Shown here: positions 23,211 through 35,110 of the stretch, piece after piece
Layout of the letters: every line of letters starts with the position of its first letter
Position numbering within the stretch: the stretch's first letter is position 1
Assembly (NCBI GenBank): GCA_036245805.1
Contig: BTRK01000003.1
Span: 12,130,464-12,194,463 of the forward strand
DNA length: 64,000 bases
Reading direction: 5' to 3'
Source: Pristionchus mayeri
Lineage: Eukaryota > Nematoda > Chromadorea > Rhabditida > Neodiplogasteridae
Notes under the pieces: generated by a model
Told to the model about the DNA's origin: nothing
The model's input: only the letters and a program-made list of their open reading frames with translations
Database searches by the model: none
Position numbers and translations under genes: made by a program

Positions 23211-23526
23211 CTATACAGCAAAGTGGCTCGATAAGTAAAAGAAAGTAGGAGTTTTATTAGTGGATTTATTTCCTTCCTGCAGTCTAGAGAACGCTTAAGT
23301 GACGAGCGTCCACCCTCTGGGCATGCTACCATCAATGCGTGCTTTGTTACAGTAATCGATGTCTCGTGTGAATTTAGCTCTACTATTATCAAATAATACT
23401 GGTTAAAATTTAAGAAAACATTTTGTCAGAATTTCGACAACGAGTATAACTATTAAGCTTATTATTTGTGGCTTTATCATGTGACGTGGGATCTCAAAAT
23501 AAATACGAACACAGTAAGATACATAT

Positions 23527-23632
23527 TTAGAGAGTACGTCTGGTCGTCGGGAACTTAATTTCCTGTTAGAACTCTGATTTGCAAAGTTCCGAGCAGAGCT
23601 TGCGAGCCTCTGGCTTCTGTAGTCCAGTGCAC
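23527..23632 (-). pseudogene. CX3C peptide exon 3 fragment, left arm
   Basis: Matches the last exon of the CX3C peptide genes (LQKPEARKLCSELCKSEF), but with an in-frame TAA right after SEF. No exon 2 is nearby. A degraded exon 1 sits at about 23908 on the opposite strand, so the gene has been rearranged. Another partial copy of this exon is at about 22646-22682, in a direct duplicate of 23588-23756. The right-arm counterpart is 47209-47314. Confidence 0.75.
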
Positions 23633-24259
23633 CTGAAATGATTATCATAAATTTCCTGTAATTATGTCCTTATACTTGTAAAAAATATGAGTTGAATGAT
23701 GTGTATGATTTGATTTAAATGGCATCGAACAACTGTGTAAGACCTCCATTGTTTGAGATGTGCATAGTTAATTTTTCCAGCTAAGTTATGGCATGTTTTT
23801 CACATATTTTGGTTTTACTTTTCATCGCAAATTTCGTTAAAATGTTTTGTTTCATGGTCGACCGAGCGCCGCGCAAAACAAAATTTGACACGCTGTGTTC
23901 AGTCATGAAGATTTATTTTCCTAATCATTTTCCGTCTCGCACTCGTGTTTTGCTTCAGAGTATTGGTGGTGAGCTCACTTTCTTTAACAAAATACCTGAT
24001 TCAAAACCTACTGTATGCATTTTCGGACATTTGCTTACCCCTAATACTGTACCGGGGGTACCAAGTCGTGTTGCCAAAACAGTAGTTTTACACGCTCTCT
24101 CGCTCTGTCTGACCGGTGAGAGAGCGTGCGAAACAAAATGTGTCTGTCGCATTGCTAAAATGAGAAAATGAAAACATTGTGGGCAATACTTTGTTTATCG
24201 TTTACACATTCCAACTACAAGTGAACAGTCAAATCGAGGACAGTTTGCACTGTGGCGGT

Positions 24260-25745
24260 CTATGCCCAGACAGGGAGAGCCTCAATATTCTCCTTATCAC
24301 ACTCTTCTCCGGTGACGCAATCCCCGTTGCTGTTGAGATAGAATCGGGGCTTGCAGACGCACTTGGGAGCGCCGCACAACAAATAGCCGCGACGCTGAAA
24401 TGTAATCATATTTCGCCGTCCTATCATATCCAGGCTTTAGACTCTCCACTTGATAAATGTCCGATAATAATCGTGTATAATCCACATAAATCTCAGGAGG
24501 CTGCAACCACTTAATAGAGCCGAATACCAAAGAATAGCTTTGATGTGCATTACCTCCGTGTCTCAACATTATGTATACTTCGGAAATGATTTCATCAAAA
24601 GTATCAGATATTTTCTAGAGTTCGTAATTCGGGTCACCGTCTCTTCTTTTTACACACTCTCTCGACATGGAATGGACCGTGGTTTCATTAGACCGTGGTT
24701 TCATTAGACCGTGGTTTCATTAGACCGTGGTTTCATTTCTCGAACTCTAATATCTTCAATCTTACCGCATCGCACTCTTCTCCGCTGACACAATCCCCGT
24801 TGCTGTTCAGATAGAAGCGGGGCTTGCATACGCACTTGGGAGTAGTTCCACACACCATTTTTGGGTGAAACTGAAATGTAATCATTATGGCTCTCTTATT
24901 GGAAAATTGTTGTATATTTTTCAGATGTGTTTCACGTGCTCTATGTACGCAACCTATATAGAGTATATGAAACATATCTGAAAATGAACAATTTTCCAAT
25001 AAGATAACCCTGGTAATCATATTTTTGCTTTCCCTTCACATTCAGGCTAGTGAAAAGAAGCCAGAAAGTGGTGTTGAATATTCCGATGAAATCTTACGAT
25101 CGGCAATTTCTCTTCACACGTCGCGGTCCAGTCCGGATAGCATTGCGTAAGGATCTGATTCTTCTTGCACTCTTGCTGAAAGCACCTTCCAGATTCAGAG
25201 CCACCAACTAGAACTATTATGTACATTACATATCGCATCTCAAATGAATTCCGGAAAAGTGTTCGATCAATGACATTGCTTCAGATATATGGAAACTCAC
25301 CGTGTTGCACTCTTCTTTGGTGATACAATCCCCTGTGGTACTCCGATAGAAGCCGTTCTTGCATTCGCACCCCGCATCGCAAAAAGGCCTGATGCAGATG
25401 TTCTGAAATATTATATAACTATATTTCAGTGAAATGTCTCGTAGAAATAATTGACTCTAAACATATTGCAATGTGATGAAAGCATTCTCACGGTCGGTTT
25501 CTCCTCCTCTCCGCACTTGACGGGACATTCATTTTTGCAAAGACTGAAGACTTCATTCTTCTTGCACTCGGTCTTTATGGGTAATCCAGTGAAGGGCTGC
25601 AAGTCCAGTGCTGCAGTTACGGCAAGCGTCTGAAATTTATTAAACTACTCATAATATGTATGCTGCAGAGGAGTTTCAGTACATATATGAACAAACCTAT
25701 AGGGAAGTATTGAAAAATACCCACCACAAAAACGAGCGGAATCAT
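24260..25745 (-). CDS. Secreted TIL-domain protease inhibitor, left-arm copy lacking exon 6
   Basis: Mirror copy of the gene at 45015-46580. Exons: 25745-25725, 25629-25492, 25402-25301, 25175-25098, 24870-24766 and 24394-24260. The sequence corresponding to exon 6 is missing: a deletion of about 79 bp joins its acceptor directly to the following intron, so the N-terminal half of the third TIL domain is gone. Because exon 6 is 84 bp and in phase, splicing exon 5 to exon 7 would still give an open frame of about 192 aa with two complete TIL domains and half of a third. Known TIL proteins (Ascaris inhibitor type) block serine proteases outside the cell. Whether this copy is used is unknown. Confidence 0.8.
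24672..24736. repeat. 16-bp tandem repeat, left arm
   Basis: Four copies of a 16-bp unit (AGACCGTGGTTTCATT), mirrored at about 46024-46085. It sits inside a hairpin element that starts and ends with TAGAGTTCG/CGAACTCTA. Confidence 0.85.
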
Positions 25746-26204
25746 TTATTGATACAGAAGATGGAGGATGAGTGAAATCTCCTAGAGAGCGATGCCTTTT
25801 AAAGCCAGACGCACGCCTGTTTAAACATACGCGATTTTATTAGGCTCTTCGGAAATGGGCGTCTGTCTCCTCCCTCGCATTCACCTGAACAACGTTCGAC
25901 TCATGAGGAAGATCAACAGAACAATCAACTTTTTGCCCTTTTTCACTTTCCTTTGCCGGAACAAGCGGATTATGGGAACCAAAATTAGGGGACGAAAGTG
26001 GAATATCAACTGAACAAGACACAATTATTATTCACCTTCCGTGGGAAGGTGGCGTATCCTGGCTTTAGCGTGGCTAATCAATGGATCAATTACATTACAA
26101 GAAACATGAAACAGACGTACATTTGATCCGATGAAGATCCTTCTGTATTCTACACTGGTTGCACCACACCAACATTACGCAACCCTCCCACGGAAGGTGT
26201 ATAA

Positions 26205-26956
26205 CACAGCCTGTCAGATCAGACAATTTCCTTTGTTTTCGCGGCGGACCATTCCCATCCATTCACGCCGGCTGAGCGGTGAAGTGAGGGAGAAAGTTGT
26301 TGAAACATAAGCCATAATTTAAATAAGAAATTAAAATTTAATAATCCTAATTAGCAAGGGATTCAAACAGTAAGGCATGAGCCTACGTTTAAATTTTGGG
26401 ATTTTTATCTTACTTGCCGGCTCCCGTTTGACACAATTTCGGATATTTAACCATTTTCCGATTCAAATTGGAACTAGTCTGCGCACAATATCGGCAGACC
26501 CCACTTCTGGGGTATTTTCTGAATCCTCATGAGCAACTCTACAATTTGTATAGACAGATTGTTGATATTCTTCCTAGTATTCAAGAAACAGCTGAAAGGG
26601 TGCTAAAATGGCGGATTTTCTCACATTTTTCGAATACTAGGAACAATATCAAAAATCTCTCTATAAAAAATGTAGAGCTGCTCATGCGGATTCAGAAAAT
26701 ACCCCAGAAGTGGGGTCTGCCTATTGTGCATAGACTAGTTCCAGTTTGAAAATCGTCATGTATTGAGTTTCGAAATAGCTGTTTTAAAATGAGCTTCACT
26801 AGACGTTTTAATTATCCCACTACATTTTGCTCTGAAACCCTCAAAGTGGAATGTGCTTCACTGAATTTATTTATTCAGTTAATTAAATTCGATATCGTAC
26901 AAACGAGAGTGCCAAAATTGCTCTCCGCCGCGAGTTGTCTAACACGACAGGCTGTG
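26205..26956. mobile_element. Foldback MITE A, left arm
   Basis: Terminal inverted repeats CACAGCCTGTC...TCAGACAA with an adjoining CGCGGCGG, about 752 bp, mirrored at 43804-44555, where TTATA is duplicated at both ends. The interior holds a second inverted repeat around GACCCCACTTCTGGGG. It has no coding capacity of its own. Confidence 0.8.
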
Positions 26957-27284
26957 TATAATAATTTCGCTCGGGATTGTTGAGATTCCACTTTCGTCCT
27001 CTAATTTTGGTTCCCATAATCCGCTTGTTCGGGCTTATAATAAAGGAAAGTAAAAAAGAGAAAAAAGTTGATCGGTTGTTCTGTTGATCTTGATCATGAA
27101 TAGAACGTTGTTTCGATGGATGCGAGGGAGGAGACAGACGCCCATTTTCGAAGAGACCAATAAAATCGCGTTTGTTTAAACAGGCGTTCGTATGGCTTTA
27201 AAAGGCATCGCTCTCTAGGAGATTTCACTCATCTACTCCGACAAAAATTTCACCTTTGAATTTTTCCTATTTTCTTTTCATCAA

Positions 27285-27443
27285 AATTAATATAAAGAAT
27301 CGCAGCGTCAGATGATTTGTAGTCTGCGTCAGAAGTAACTCAAAGTAATCGAGAAGCGATCCTTCAAGTCTTCAACTAGGAGTTGATCTTCTCAAGACGT
27401 CTTAAAACCGGAATTATTGATTAACTAGTAGAATTTACGCGCA
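27285..27443 (-). pseudogene. BTB-family N-terminal fragment, left arm
   Basis: Residual exon 3 of a BTB copy. Relative to its right-arm mirror (43218-43480) and the outer duplicate (22195-22445), about 195 bp including exon 2 has been deleted at 27443. Confidence 0.6.
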
Positions 27444-27756
27444 AGAAGGAAACGCAGATCACGAACGAAATCCTCTCGAAATGAGCGTCCACTCTCTGGG
27501 TATGCTTCCACTGGACTGAGCCTTACGACAGCAATTGGCATATGTGTATACCCCACGCAATGGGTTGATCTCGTGTCCTGATTTTTAGGTATATTTTGAA
27601 AAGTTCATTTTGACAAAATCTGTAAATCAAATGTTGTTTAAGCGGTATTAACTTGTGATTGGGCACTTCTCAATAAATACGGAGACATGAATATACAAAT
27701 CATTTAGTAGAAATATTTAGAAATACAGTAAAACACAAATAATTTATCAGAAATAT

Positions 27757-28223
27757 TTAGAGAGGACGTCTGGTGGTCGGGAATTTGATCTCCTGTTTGA
27801 ACTCTGACTTGCAAAGTTGCGAGCAGAGCTTGCGAGCCTCTGGCTTCTGTAGTCCAGTGCACCTCAAATAAAGATACCATAATTCGCATTCACTTTTTCC
27901 AAATTTACTCAAATATCACATTTAAGTATACTACAGACAAAAAAGAAAATATACTGAATCATACATCTTATTGCACTGCGCCTCGTTCGCAAACTTGGCA
28001 GGGCCAGTTGTAGTGGGCCTTCTTGTGAAGCGAGGTCTGCCAATATCCAGGGCCTGAATGATGTAAATATAATATCAATGTTTGTCGATCAAAGATTTCT
28101 GAATCTAGTAGACCACTACGGCACATTTTTGAGGAAACAAGAACTGTATTGAGAAAAAAAACTCACATCTGAGACTCCAAAGCAGACAATGAGTGCGAGG
28201 AGGAAAAGAGCCGAAATCTTCAT
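27757..28223 (-). CDS. Secreted CX3C-X10-CX3C peptide A, left-arm copy
   Basis: Three exons: 28223-28167 (signal peptide MKISALFLLALIVCFGVSD), 28053-27965 and 27862-27757. Mature peptide: a Pro/Thr/Arg-rich segment (RPRFTRRPTTTGP), then CNKMC-TGLQKPEARKL-CSQLC, then a basic tail ending TTRRPL. Total 83 aa. The four cysteines in CX3C-X10-CX3C fit a two-helix hairpin pinned by two disulfides; no function is implied by that. Divergently transcribed from peptide B across 311 bp. TATAAAG lies about 45 bp upstream of the ATG. Confidence 0.88.
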
Positions 28224-28534
28224 GGCGGGATGATGAGAAAAGAAATCAAGTCAGCCTCTTTATACTCCTGTTTTGTGTGCTTTCAATGAATCACCGGAAC
28301 TATAGATTACACGAAAACAATATGATATTGTTGACTGAGACTCATTGCTTGCAGATACACAACAAATTACTCATTGATAGACCGGTTTACTCTCCAGTTT
28401 GATTCAATTGAGTCAATTTCGCGCGCCCGTAGTCAATAATCTCTTATCATCGGTACATCAAATGATTCATATCAGTATACATTATGCTAGTATAAAATGG
28501 ATCCCTCAAATCATTGTCCCATCCTCGTCGAATC
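28224..28534. promoter_or_regulatory. Bidirectional promoter between CX3C genes A and B, left arm
   Basis: Head-to-head spacer with a TATA box on each side (TATAAAG for A, TATAAAA for B) and a middle block shared with the other CX3C promoters: CTCATTGATAGACCGGTTTA, CTCCAG, CAATTGAGTCA, GCGCGC and ATGATTCATAT. GACCGGTTT resembles Grainyhead sites and TGAGTCA resembles AP-1 sites; both readings are inference. Mirrored at 42067-42377. Confidence 0.65.
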
Positions 28535-28974
28535 ATGAAGATTTCGCTCGTTCTCCTACTCGCACTCGTTTTGGTCGTCTCAGAGGTCAGGCTGATTATC
28601 GCTTCCTGTTATGCAGTATAACTATGTGAAAGTATAATCGTTCTTATATAGAAATTTGAAGCCTCATTTATCTGAATGCCAGATGTAATATCCCAGGCTC
28701 TTCTCGTCCGCCCACACACCCGCAAACCCCAGTCTTCCACGGTTGCTCCGATTAAATTCGCAAGTGCAGCAGAATGCAATAAGATGTATGTTTCAATTCA
28801 AATAATGCATGTAAATGCATTTTTAGACAAAAAAAACAAGAAAATAATCAACAAATTGCATATTTCAGGTGCTCTGGTCTGCAGAAACCAGAGGCTCGCA
28901 AGCTCTGCTCTCAAGTGTGCGCAGTCGAGTTCAAAAAGGAGGTTAAACTAACGACGACCAGACGCCCTTTCTAA
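28535..28974 (+). CDS. Secreted CX3C-X10-CX3C peptide B, left-arm copy
   Basis: Three exons: 28535-28585 (MKISLVLLLALVLVVSE), 28697-28785 and 28869-28974, all GT-AG and in phase, 81 aa. Mature part: RPHTRKPQSSTVAP, then CNKMC-SGLQKPEARKL-CSQVC, and a tail ending TTRRPF. Exon 2 (89 bp) and exon 3 (106 bp) have exactly the lengths seen in the other family members. Unrecognised family, presumed secreted. Confidence 0.87.
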
Positions 28975-29292
28975 ATAAATCTGCTTACACATTTGCTTTG
29001 TATTCTGACCGCATTTATCTTCAAACCATGGCCCTAACACAGAAATCCCAATTTTCAGGCTAAGTTACCTTATTTTCTTGTAAGTTTGCATGTTATGAAC
29101 CATGTGTAGATGTTTCTTAATCCCATTGTATTTACGCACAATACCATAAATAATACAGATAGTAATGGGAGGGGAGGAGACCGAGAACTGAACGTTTGTA
29201 AAAGACAAATCTAAATCTCAGTAAAACGGAAAATTAATAACTTATGTCGTCACTTTACTTATTTTATGCGAGATTTGTATTTTCGAACACAA

Positions 29293-32200
29293 AATTGACG
29301 AGCAATGGTCTGACTCTCTTCAGTTTGCACGCTCTCTCGCCGGTTAGAGAGACGAGAGAGCGTGCAAACTGAAGAGAGTCAGATGATTGCTCAAATTGCC
29401 TAATCTTCCTCGATTTCCACGAACAATTCCAATGAGTGTACCAGTCGTCCATTGATATCCACAGATTACGATATACGGATTGGGCGAGCCAACGTACATG
29501 ACATAGTATCTCGGATGCTGCTCGAACAGTACTACACGACTAGGACTATTGAATTTGATCTTACGATATAAGAGCCCTATTCTCTAAGAGTCGAACAAAA
29601 TGCGGAACAGCGTTTTTACGAGAACATGTGAGAAGGGGTTCTCGAGGGTGCTGATCACGATGGTCAAGTTCATTTTGCGTCATCTCGATCGGTTAAGCCA
29701 GGCTGCATGTAGGCCTCATCTATAGTTCAGCTCATAACTCGGGAACCGAATTATGAATCATCTCCAAACTTTCACAGAGGTGTATTAGTTGACTATGAAT
29801 CCATCGATACCGAATTTGCATATTTGAAAAATGGTAAATATGCGCAAACATAGTTCCCGAATGTAAGGAAAAAATCGAAGCAACGAATTAGATGAGCAGA
29901 TGCGCCTTGCTCTGCCGATCATTTTTCGTATGCATAGTATAGCGCTAAAGTTCTGCTCCCTTAAGTTACAATTATTTGTCTGACTTATTTAGGTTATCTT
30001 GCCGCGCGGATTGCGCCATATAGTCTGAAATGGAATGAGTTTCACTTTCAAAATCGTGCAAACAAAGGAAATTAATCTCATTTCTCTTTCTCTGGCGCAA
30101 TCTGCGCGGCAAGATAGCAACAATTAATCAGAAAAATAAATGCAACTTAAGGGAGCAGAACTTTAGCCCTATACTATGCATACGAAAAATGATCGGCAGA
30201 GCAAGGTGCATCTGCTCATATAATTCGTTGCTTTGATTTTTTCCTTATATTCGAGAACTAAGTTTGCGCATATTTACCATTTTTCAAAATATGCAAATTC
30301 GGTATCGATGGACTCATAGTCAACTAATACAACCTCTGTGAAAGTGTGGAGATGATTCATAATTCGGTTCTCGAGTTATGAGCTGAACTATAGATGAAGC
30401 CTACATGCAGCCTGGCTTAACCGATCGATATGACGCAAAATGAACTTGACCATTGTGATCAGCACCCTCGAGGACCCCTTCTCACATGTTCTCGTAAAAA
30501 CGCTGTGCCAGACCCTGTGGGATATTGTTCGACTCTTAGAGAATCGGGCTCATAAGCGAATTGGTGGGAAATGGTTGTTGTTGTTGTTGTCTTCACGAGT
30601 CGTCGATTCACAATATCTGAACTTGTAGGTCAATAGCCCACCCGCGAGACATGGGTTGAAGTTGTTGAATATGGAGCATACAATTTCTCCTTCTTCGTAG
30701 CGAATTCGCAGCTGAATAAATGCGTGATGAATTTTATTATTTTTTAAACGCCCATTCCATATTTTCATTCCATATTTTAATGTTATAGAATCTCAATAAA
30801 ATAGGAACAATTCGACTTGTTTCTCCATCTAACACGCAATTATCAATTATTATAATTTCAAAATATACTCATAATTGGACGCTTCTTGATATAATTCTGC
30901 AATTGTAGTTTTCTCTGCAATCGTAACCAATGAAATCTGTTTCTCTTGGATGGCCCATTTCACGACATAAAATGTATTGGAAATATAAATCATCACCTGT
31001 GAAATGACGCCCAGAAATTCCGAAGACAAACTATCGGAATGCGTAACCTCCAATTTCTCGAGACAGCCCGATAAAGGAAACTTCGCTACAAATTCGTCCT
31101 GAATATTAAGAGATTGTGTGAAACACTTTAAAGCCAGCGCTCACCATCAATTCAGTGTTACGAACAGTTGCTGAAATATCTTGAATACCTGGAACAACCC
31201 CTTGATCGGAATTTCTTGTTTTCTGCACAATATATTTCAAGCGCTTGAAATTTTTATGAAAAAAATCGACAAAATTGAATCTGTCACAGTGATCTAGGAG
31301 ATCTGCTCTCATAGATAACCAATCAAAGTTCACTGAAAATCAAAATATGTGCTATTCAATTTACGATATGTTGCATTATGCATTCATTGAAGCCATTATC
31401 GTATTCTTTGGTTATTTGTGCGACAGTCCTTTTTACAGTAACTTCAAAAACTGGTCTATCTGTGCTCGGACCGTATCGCACGCATAACATTACTATGCTT
31501 ATGATAATATCCACATCCACTTTTCTCATAGTGACCCATTTCGTTCCGCTCTCCTTGAAACTTCCGTAAAATAGAGCGTGGAAGTACTCAGAGAACAGTG
31601 AGGCAACCTACATTTGAATAAGTTTAGCTTATCAAAGGATAGTTAGTTTTATGAATGAAATTGACCTCATATGGAATGGGCGTATTCTTAGGTGGAGATT
31701 CGATGCCAGCAGTCCATCGAATACCGCGAGAACCACAGTGTTTTGCGAACGTGTAAATATCATCGCTTATTGCATCGTGTTCATCGCTGAAAATCAAACA
31801 ATGCTTACATAAGAACATATGCTTTTCACGTTTTCGAATTCGATACGCTGATATTGATTGTTGATCCAGGCGCCTGATGAAATTGAACATTTCCTTGTTC
31901 TTTTAGATGCTGTGCAAGAAGTGGACCAATTCGAAGTCGAGCCGTATCTTTATTACAATCATAGTACTAAAAAAGCAAAAGTATCATTCTAACGTTTCCA
32001 CACCATTTGATTCATGTTGATACAACTTGCAAGCTCACGCAGAGTTCTTGATCGTCAAACTTAGTGTGGAATACTGTAGGATGAGAGTCGTCGTCGCGAG
32101 ATGAGATTCGGACAAACAACACGCAGAGATCGTTCAAATCATTCATAGACGAGACGCTTTGGAGAATACTGGAAGAGATTATTAGTTGTTTGAGCATGTG

Positions 32201-32581
32201 GTAGGGAACGCTAACAACTGATCCTTATCATAGAAGAACTCCAGTTGAACAGTTAGATTATTGGCCAAAATGATCGAGTGGATTGCCGCGGCCTCGGAGT
32301 TCTGAAACATAGTTACACTGTACTCACATAGAAATAAGACTACAACTGCATAAATCTACTTATCAGAAAAAGACTTTCCAGAAAAGTCTTATTGCTAGTC
32401 CCCGGTATAACAAATGTTTTAGTCTGTATTATAAGGGAGAAAACTAAAAATTGGACTACGTACTGGAAGGTAGACTTCTGAAGTTGTGGTTTTATTCCCC
32501 TGTGAGTTATGAATAGCAATTGCCAAATTACATTTAAAAAATAATAACTACTCGAATGCTAACCTCTTCGTTACAACACAT
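29293..32581 (-). pseudogene. BTB-2 gene, left arm, broken by a foldback insertion
   Basis: Mirror of 37992-41280. Exon 1 32581-32564, exon 2 32301-32219, exon 3 32168-32039, exon 4 31966-31830, exon 5 31786-31666, BTB exon from 31607. Two lesions are present in both arms: the donor after the BTB exon reads AAAAAGGAC instead of AAAGGTAC, and the last exon is split by the 980-bp foldback element at 29572-30551. The 3' end of the exon also carries a perfect hairpin (29300-29385). The BTB upstream box is at 32685-32710. Confidence 0.85.
29572..30551. mobile_element. 980-bp foldback element in BTB-2 last exon, left arm
   Basis: Almost entirely palindromic: arms of about 440 bp from GAGCCCTATTCTCTAAGAGT inward, with a loop of roughly 80 bp near 30030-30110 flanked by TTGCCGCGC. 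The ATAA flanking both ends (29568-29571, 30552-30555) is consistent with a 4-bp target duplication. It interrupts the codons between PPIRL and KFNSPSRVVLFEQHPRYYVM. It has no coding capacity. The mirror copy is 40022-41001. Confidence 0.9.
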
Positions 32582-32873
32582 TGCAGATGGCTAATTAGTC
32601 GAATAGCTCGAAGTGGAGAAAATAGGTCACACAACCAGGAAGAGAGTGAATTGAATGCCTTTATGTATAGTTTATTGAGTACTAAAGTGACGAGCGTCCA
32701 CCCCCTGGGTGTAATCGATATCTTTTTTTGAAAATCACAAAGACACGTATGCGATGTAAGTCTGTTTATCTACATCTGTAAAATAAGTTTTTATTGGCGC
32801 GGCTTTAACTTGTGATATGATATGTCGAAATACATACGGATACAGTAAAACACAAATAATTTATCAGAAATAT

Positions 32874-33340
32874 TTAGAGAGGACGTCGGGTCGTCGGGAA
32901 CTTAATCTCCTGTTTGAATTCTGATTTGCAAAGTTGCGAGCACAGCTTGCGAGCCTCTGGCTTCTGTAGTCCAGTGCACCTCAAATGATTATCATAAATT
33001 TGCTGTAATTATATCCTAATACTTGTTAAATCTATGAGTCGAATAGGTTTTGATTCAAATGACATCGAAAAACTTTGTACCATACATCGTATTGCATTGC
33101 GCCTCGTTGACAAACTTGGTTGACGCAGTCGTAGAGGGTCTTTTGGTGAACCGAGGTCCGCCAATCACAAGGGCCTGGAACTTTTTTTTTTGAGAAAGTG
33201 TGCATAGGCTATTCCAAAACTGTAATTTACAATTTAGTTTGTGGGTAAGTAAACATTACATTTGTCAGTCAAAAGAACCTCACCTCTGAGACTCCAAAGC
33301 AGGCAATGAGTGCGAGGAGGAAAATAGCCGAAATCTTCAT
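32874..33340 (-). CDS. Secreted CX3C-X10-CX3C peptide C, left-arm copy
   Basis: Exons 33340-33284 (MKISAIFLLALIACFGVSE), 33174-33086 and 32979-32874, identical in structure to the right-arm copy at 37233-37699. Mature core CNTMC-TGLQKPEARKL-CSQLC, tail ending TTRRPL, 83 aa. A TATAAAG box precedes the gene on its strand. Unrecognised family. Confidence 0.87.
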
Positions 33341-33655
33341 GATTGGATGATGATGCGAATGATGTCAAAGTCAGACTCTTTATACTCATGTTATGTGTGC
33401 TTTCAATGAATCACCGGAACTATAGATTCTACGAAAATACTATGATATTGTTTATTGAGACTCATTACTTGCAGATGCACACCAAAATACTCATTGATAA
33501 ACCGGTTTACTCTCCAGACCGATACAATTGAGTCAGATTCGCGCGCTCGTGCTGAATAATCACTTATTATCGGTACATCATATGATTCATATTAGTATGC
33601 ATTCTACAATTACATTATGGCTACCTCTGATGACATTCGTTTTCCATCGTCAACC
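33341..33655. promoter_or_regulatory. Bidirectional promoter of CX3C gene C, left arm
   Basis: Same ordered blocks as at 28224-28534: CTCATTGATAAACCGGTTTA, CTCCAG, CAATTGAGTCA, GCGCGC, TATCGGTACATCA and ATGATTCATAT. Here AAACCGGTTT is a complete Grainyhead-like palindrome. Mirrored at 36918-37232. Confidence 0.6.
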
Positions 33656-33876
33656 ATGAATATCTCGATTGTTTTCCTCATTGCGTCCATTTTCTGCTTC
33701 GAAGTTTATTTTTAGCAATGCGGTAGACAAATTTTGTTTCGAAATTATTTCCGAAAATACCTTATTCTGTTTCATTCATTAACGTTAGTATGTTCGATGA
33801 GTTGATCGGATTTATTGGTGGTAAGACAGATCGAGAATGTCAACTCGGAAAACTGTGCTTCGGAATCTGTTGGTAA
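33656..33876 (+). pseudogene. Leader peptide plus short Cys-containing exon, left arm
   Basis: Head to head with CX3C gene C. The first exon encodes a signal-like MNISIVFLIASIFCFE. A later open stretch ends CQLGKLCFGICW and TAA. Joining them by the visible donor (GTTTAT) and acceptor does not keep frame, and the CX3C core is absent. It is probably the remnant of the divergent partner gene. Mirror copy: 36697-36917. Confidence 0.4.
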
Positions 33877-34077
33877 CGTTCCAAGAGCGGGCACACATTT
33901 TTTGACGCTACTTTATCATCGCACGAAATTCTTTTTTTAGTTGTCTTTTTTGCAATTGCAAAAATAAAAATATCGTGGGTAATATTTTGTTTATCGTTTA
34001 CACATTCCAACTACAAGTGAACATTCAACTCGAGGACAGTTTACACAGTGGCTGCCTATGCCCAGACAGGGAGAGCC

Positions 34078-34185
34078 TCAATATTCGCACTCTTCTCCGC
34101 TGACACAATCCCCGTTGCTGTTCAGATAGAAGCGGGGCTTGCATACGCACTTGGGAGTAGTTCCACACACTATTTTTGGGTGAAA
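34078..34185 (-). pseudogene. TIL-domain exon remnant, left arm
   Basis: Encodes VCGTTPKCVCKPRFYLNS with GDCVSGEEC, the C-terminal half of a TIL domain, then TGA. It is nearly identical to exon 5 of the TIL gene but fused to sequence from the 3' end of exon 7 (GCTCTCCCTGTCTGGGCATA). No start or other exons are present. Mirror copy: 36388-36495. Confidence 0.8.
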
Positions 34186-35110
34186 CTGAAATGTAATCAT
34201 TATGGCTCTCTTATTGGAAAATTGTTGTATATTTTTCAGATATGTTTCACGTGCTCTATATACATAACCTATATAGAGTACATGAAACACATCTGAAAAT
34301 GATACACAAATTGTCCAATAGAGAACCCTAGTAATCATATTTTAGCTTTTTCTTCACATTCAGGCTAGTCAAAAAGAACACAGAAAGTGGTGATGAATAT
34401 TCCGACGAAATCTTACTATCGGCAATTTCTCTTTATCTAATCGATTTCAATTCCAGTTCAACCAAAGACAATTGTTTTCATGTTCGACATCAGTACTGTT
34501 AAATCTACAAGTTCAAAAATCTCGAACTTAGACAAAGCCATTGAGTATGTCTTTGGGTATAATGAAGTCAGGTACCATCGGGCTACAACGTGTGCACAAA
34601 AACTATTGGAGGAACCAAGGAAGGCATCAGTTACAGTGAAAAATGTGATTTTTTGAGTGAAAACTGAGTATTCAAAATTGACCGGAAAAGCACCTAGATA
34701 TGTTTTTTAGGCTTTCAAGGCATCACATGACTAATGCTACTTGAAAATTGAATCCATATTACAGCGTTTTGAAAATATGGTTTTTCGACCATTTTCAACT
34801 TTTAATTGAATTTCTTTCTGTATAATGGCCCTATCAGGTAATAACCGTTGTTTTGAGAAATGTGGGCCTAATGTACTCCTAGCACCCGAGTATGGACCTC
34901 CGGATCTTGTTGCTAGAGGAACGTGTCCGCGGGGTGATCGAGTCTTACCGAGCGCTTCTCTTAAAAATAGGGCCTTTGCACGTAGATTCCGAAAATGTAA
35001 AGCAAACACGCCCACCGGGGGCATCCAAATTAGTTATGAGAAGATTTCTGCCGATTTCGACCGACAAAATCGGTTTTTTGGGCATAGCTTCTACAGATCG
35101 ACATCTCGTG
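34186..35110. other. Inner part of left arm, no gene seen
   Basis: Contains an open stretch (34825-35109) that also exists mirrored in the other arm; I see no splice context, leader or family match, and codon pattern is not convincing. Possibly part of an unrecognised non-coding mobile element. Its mirror is 35463-36387. Confidence 0.35.

Larger units (their letters stand above)
22815..35110 (+). repeat. Left arm of giant palindrome
   Basis: Mirror image of 35463-48024. Matching positions sum to exactly 70573 from the inner edge (35110/35463) out to about 29450, with no indel. Farther out the sum steps to 70601, then 70760, then about 70839, reflecting indels. The arm ends at 22815 inside intron 3 of a BTB gene copy. 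Gene order outward from the centre: TIL remnant, leader-peptide gene, CX3C gene C, BTB-2 pseudogene, CX3C gene B, CX3C gene A, MITE A, TIL gene, CX3C fragment, BTB-3 5' part. Confidence 0.95.
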
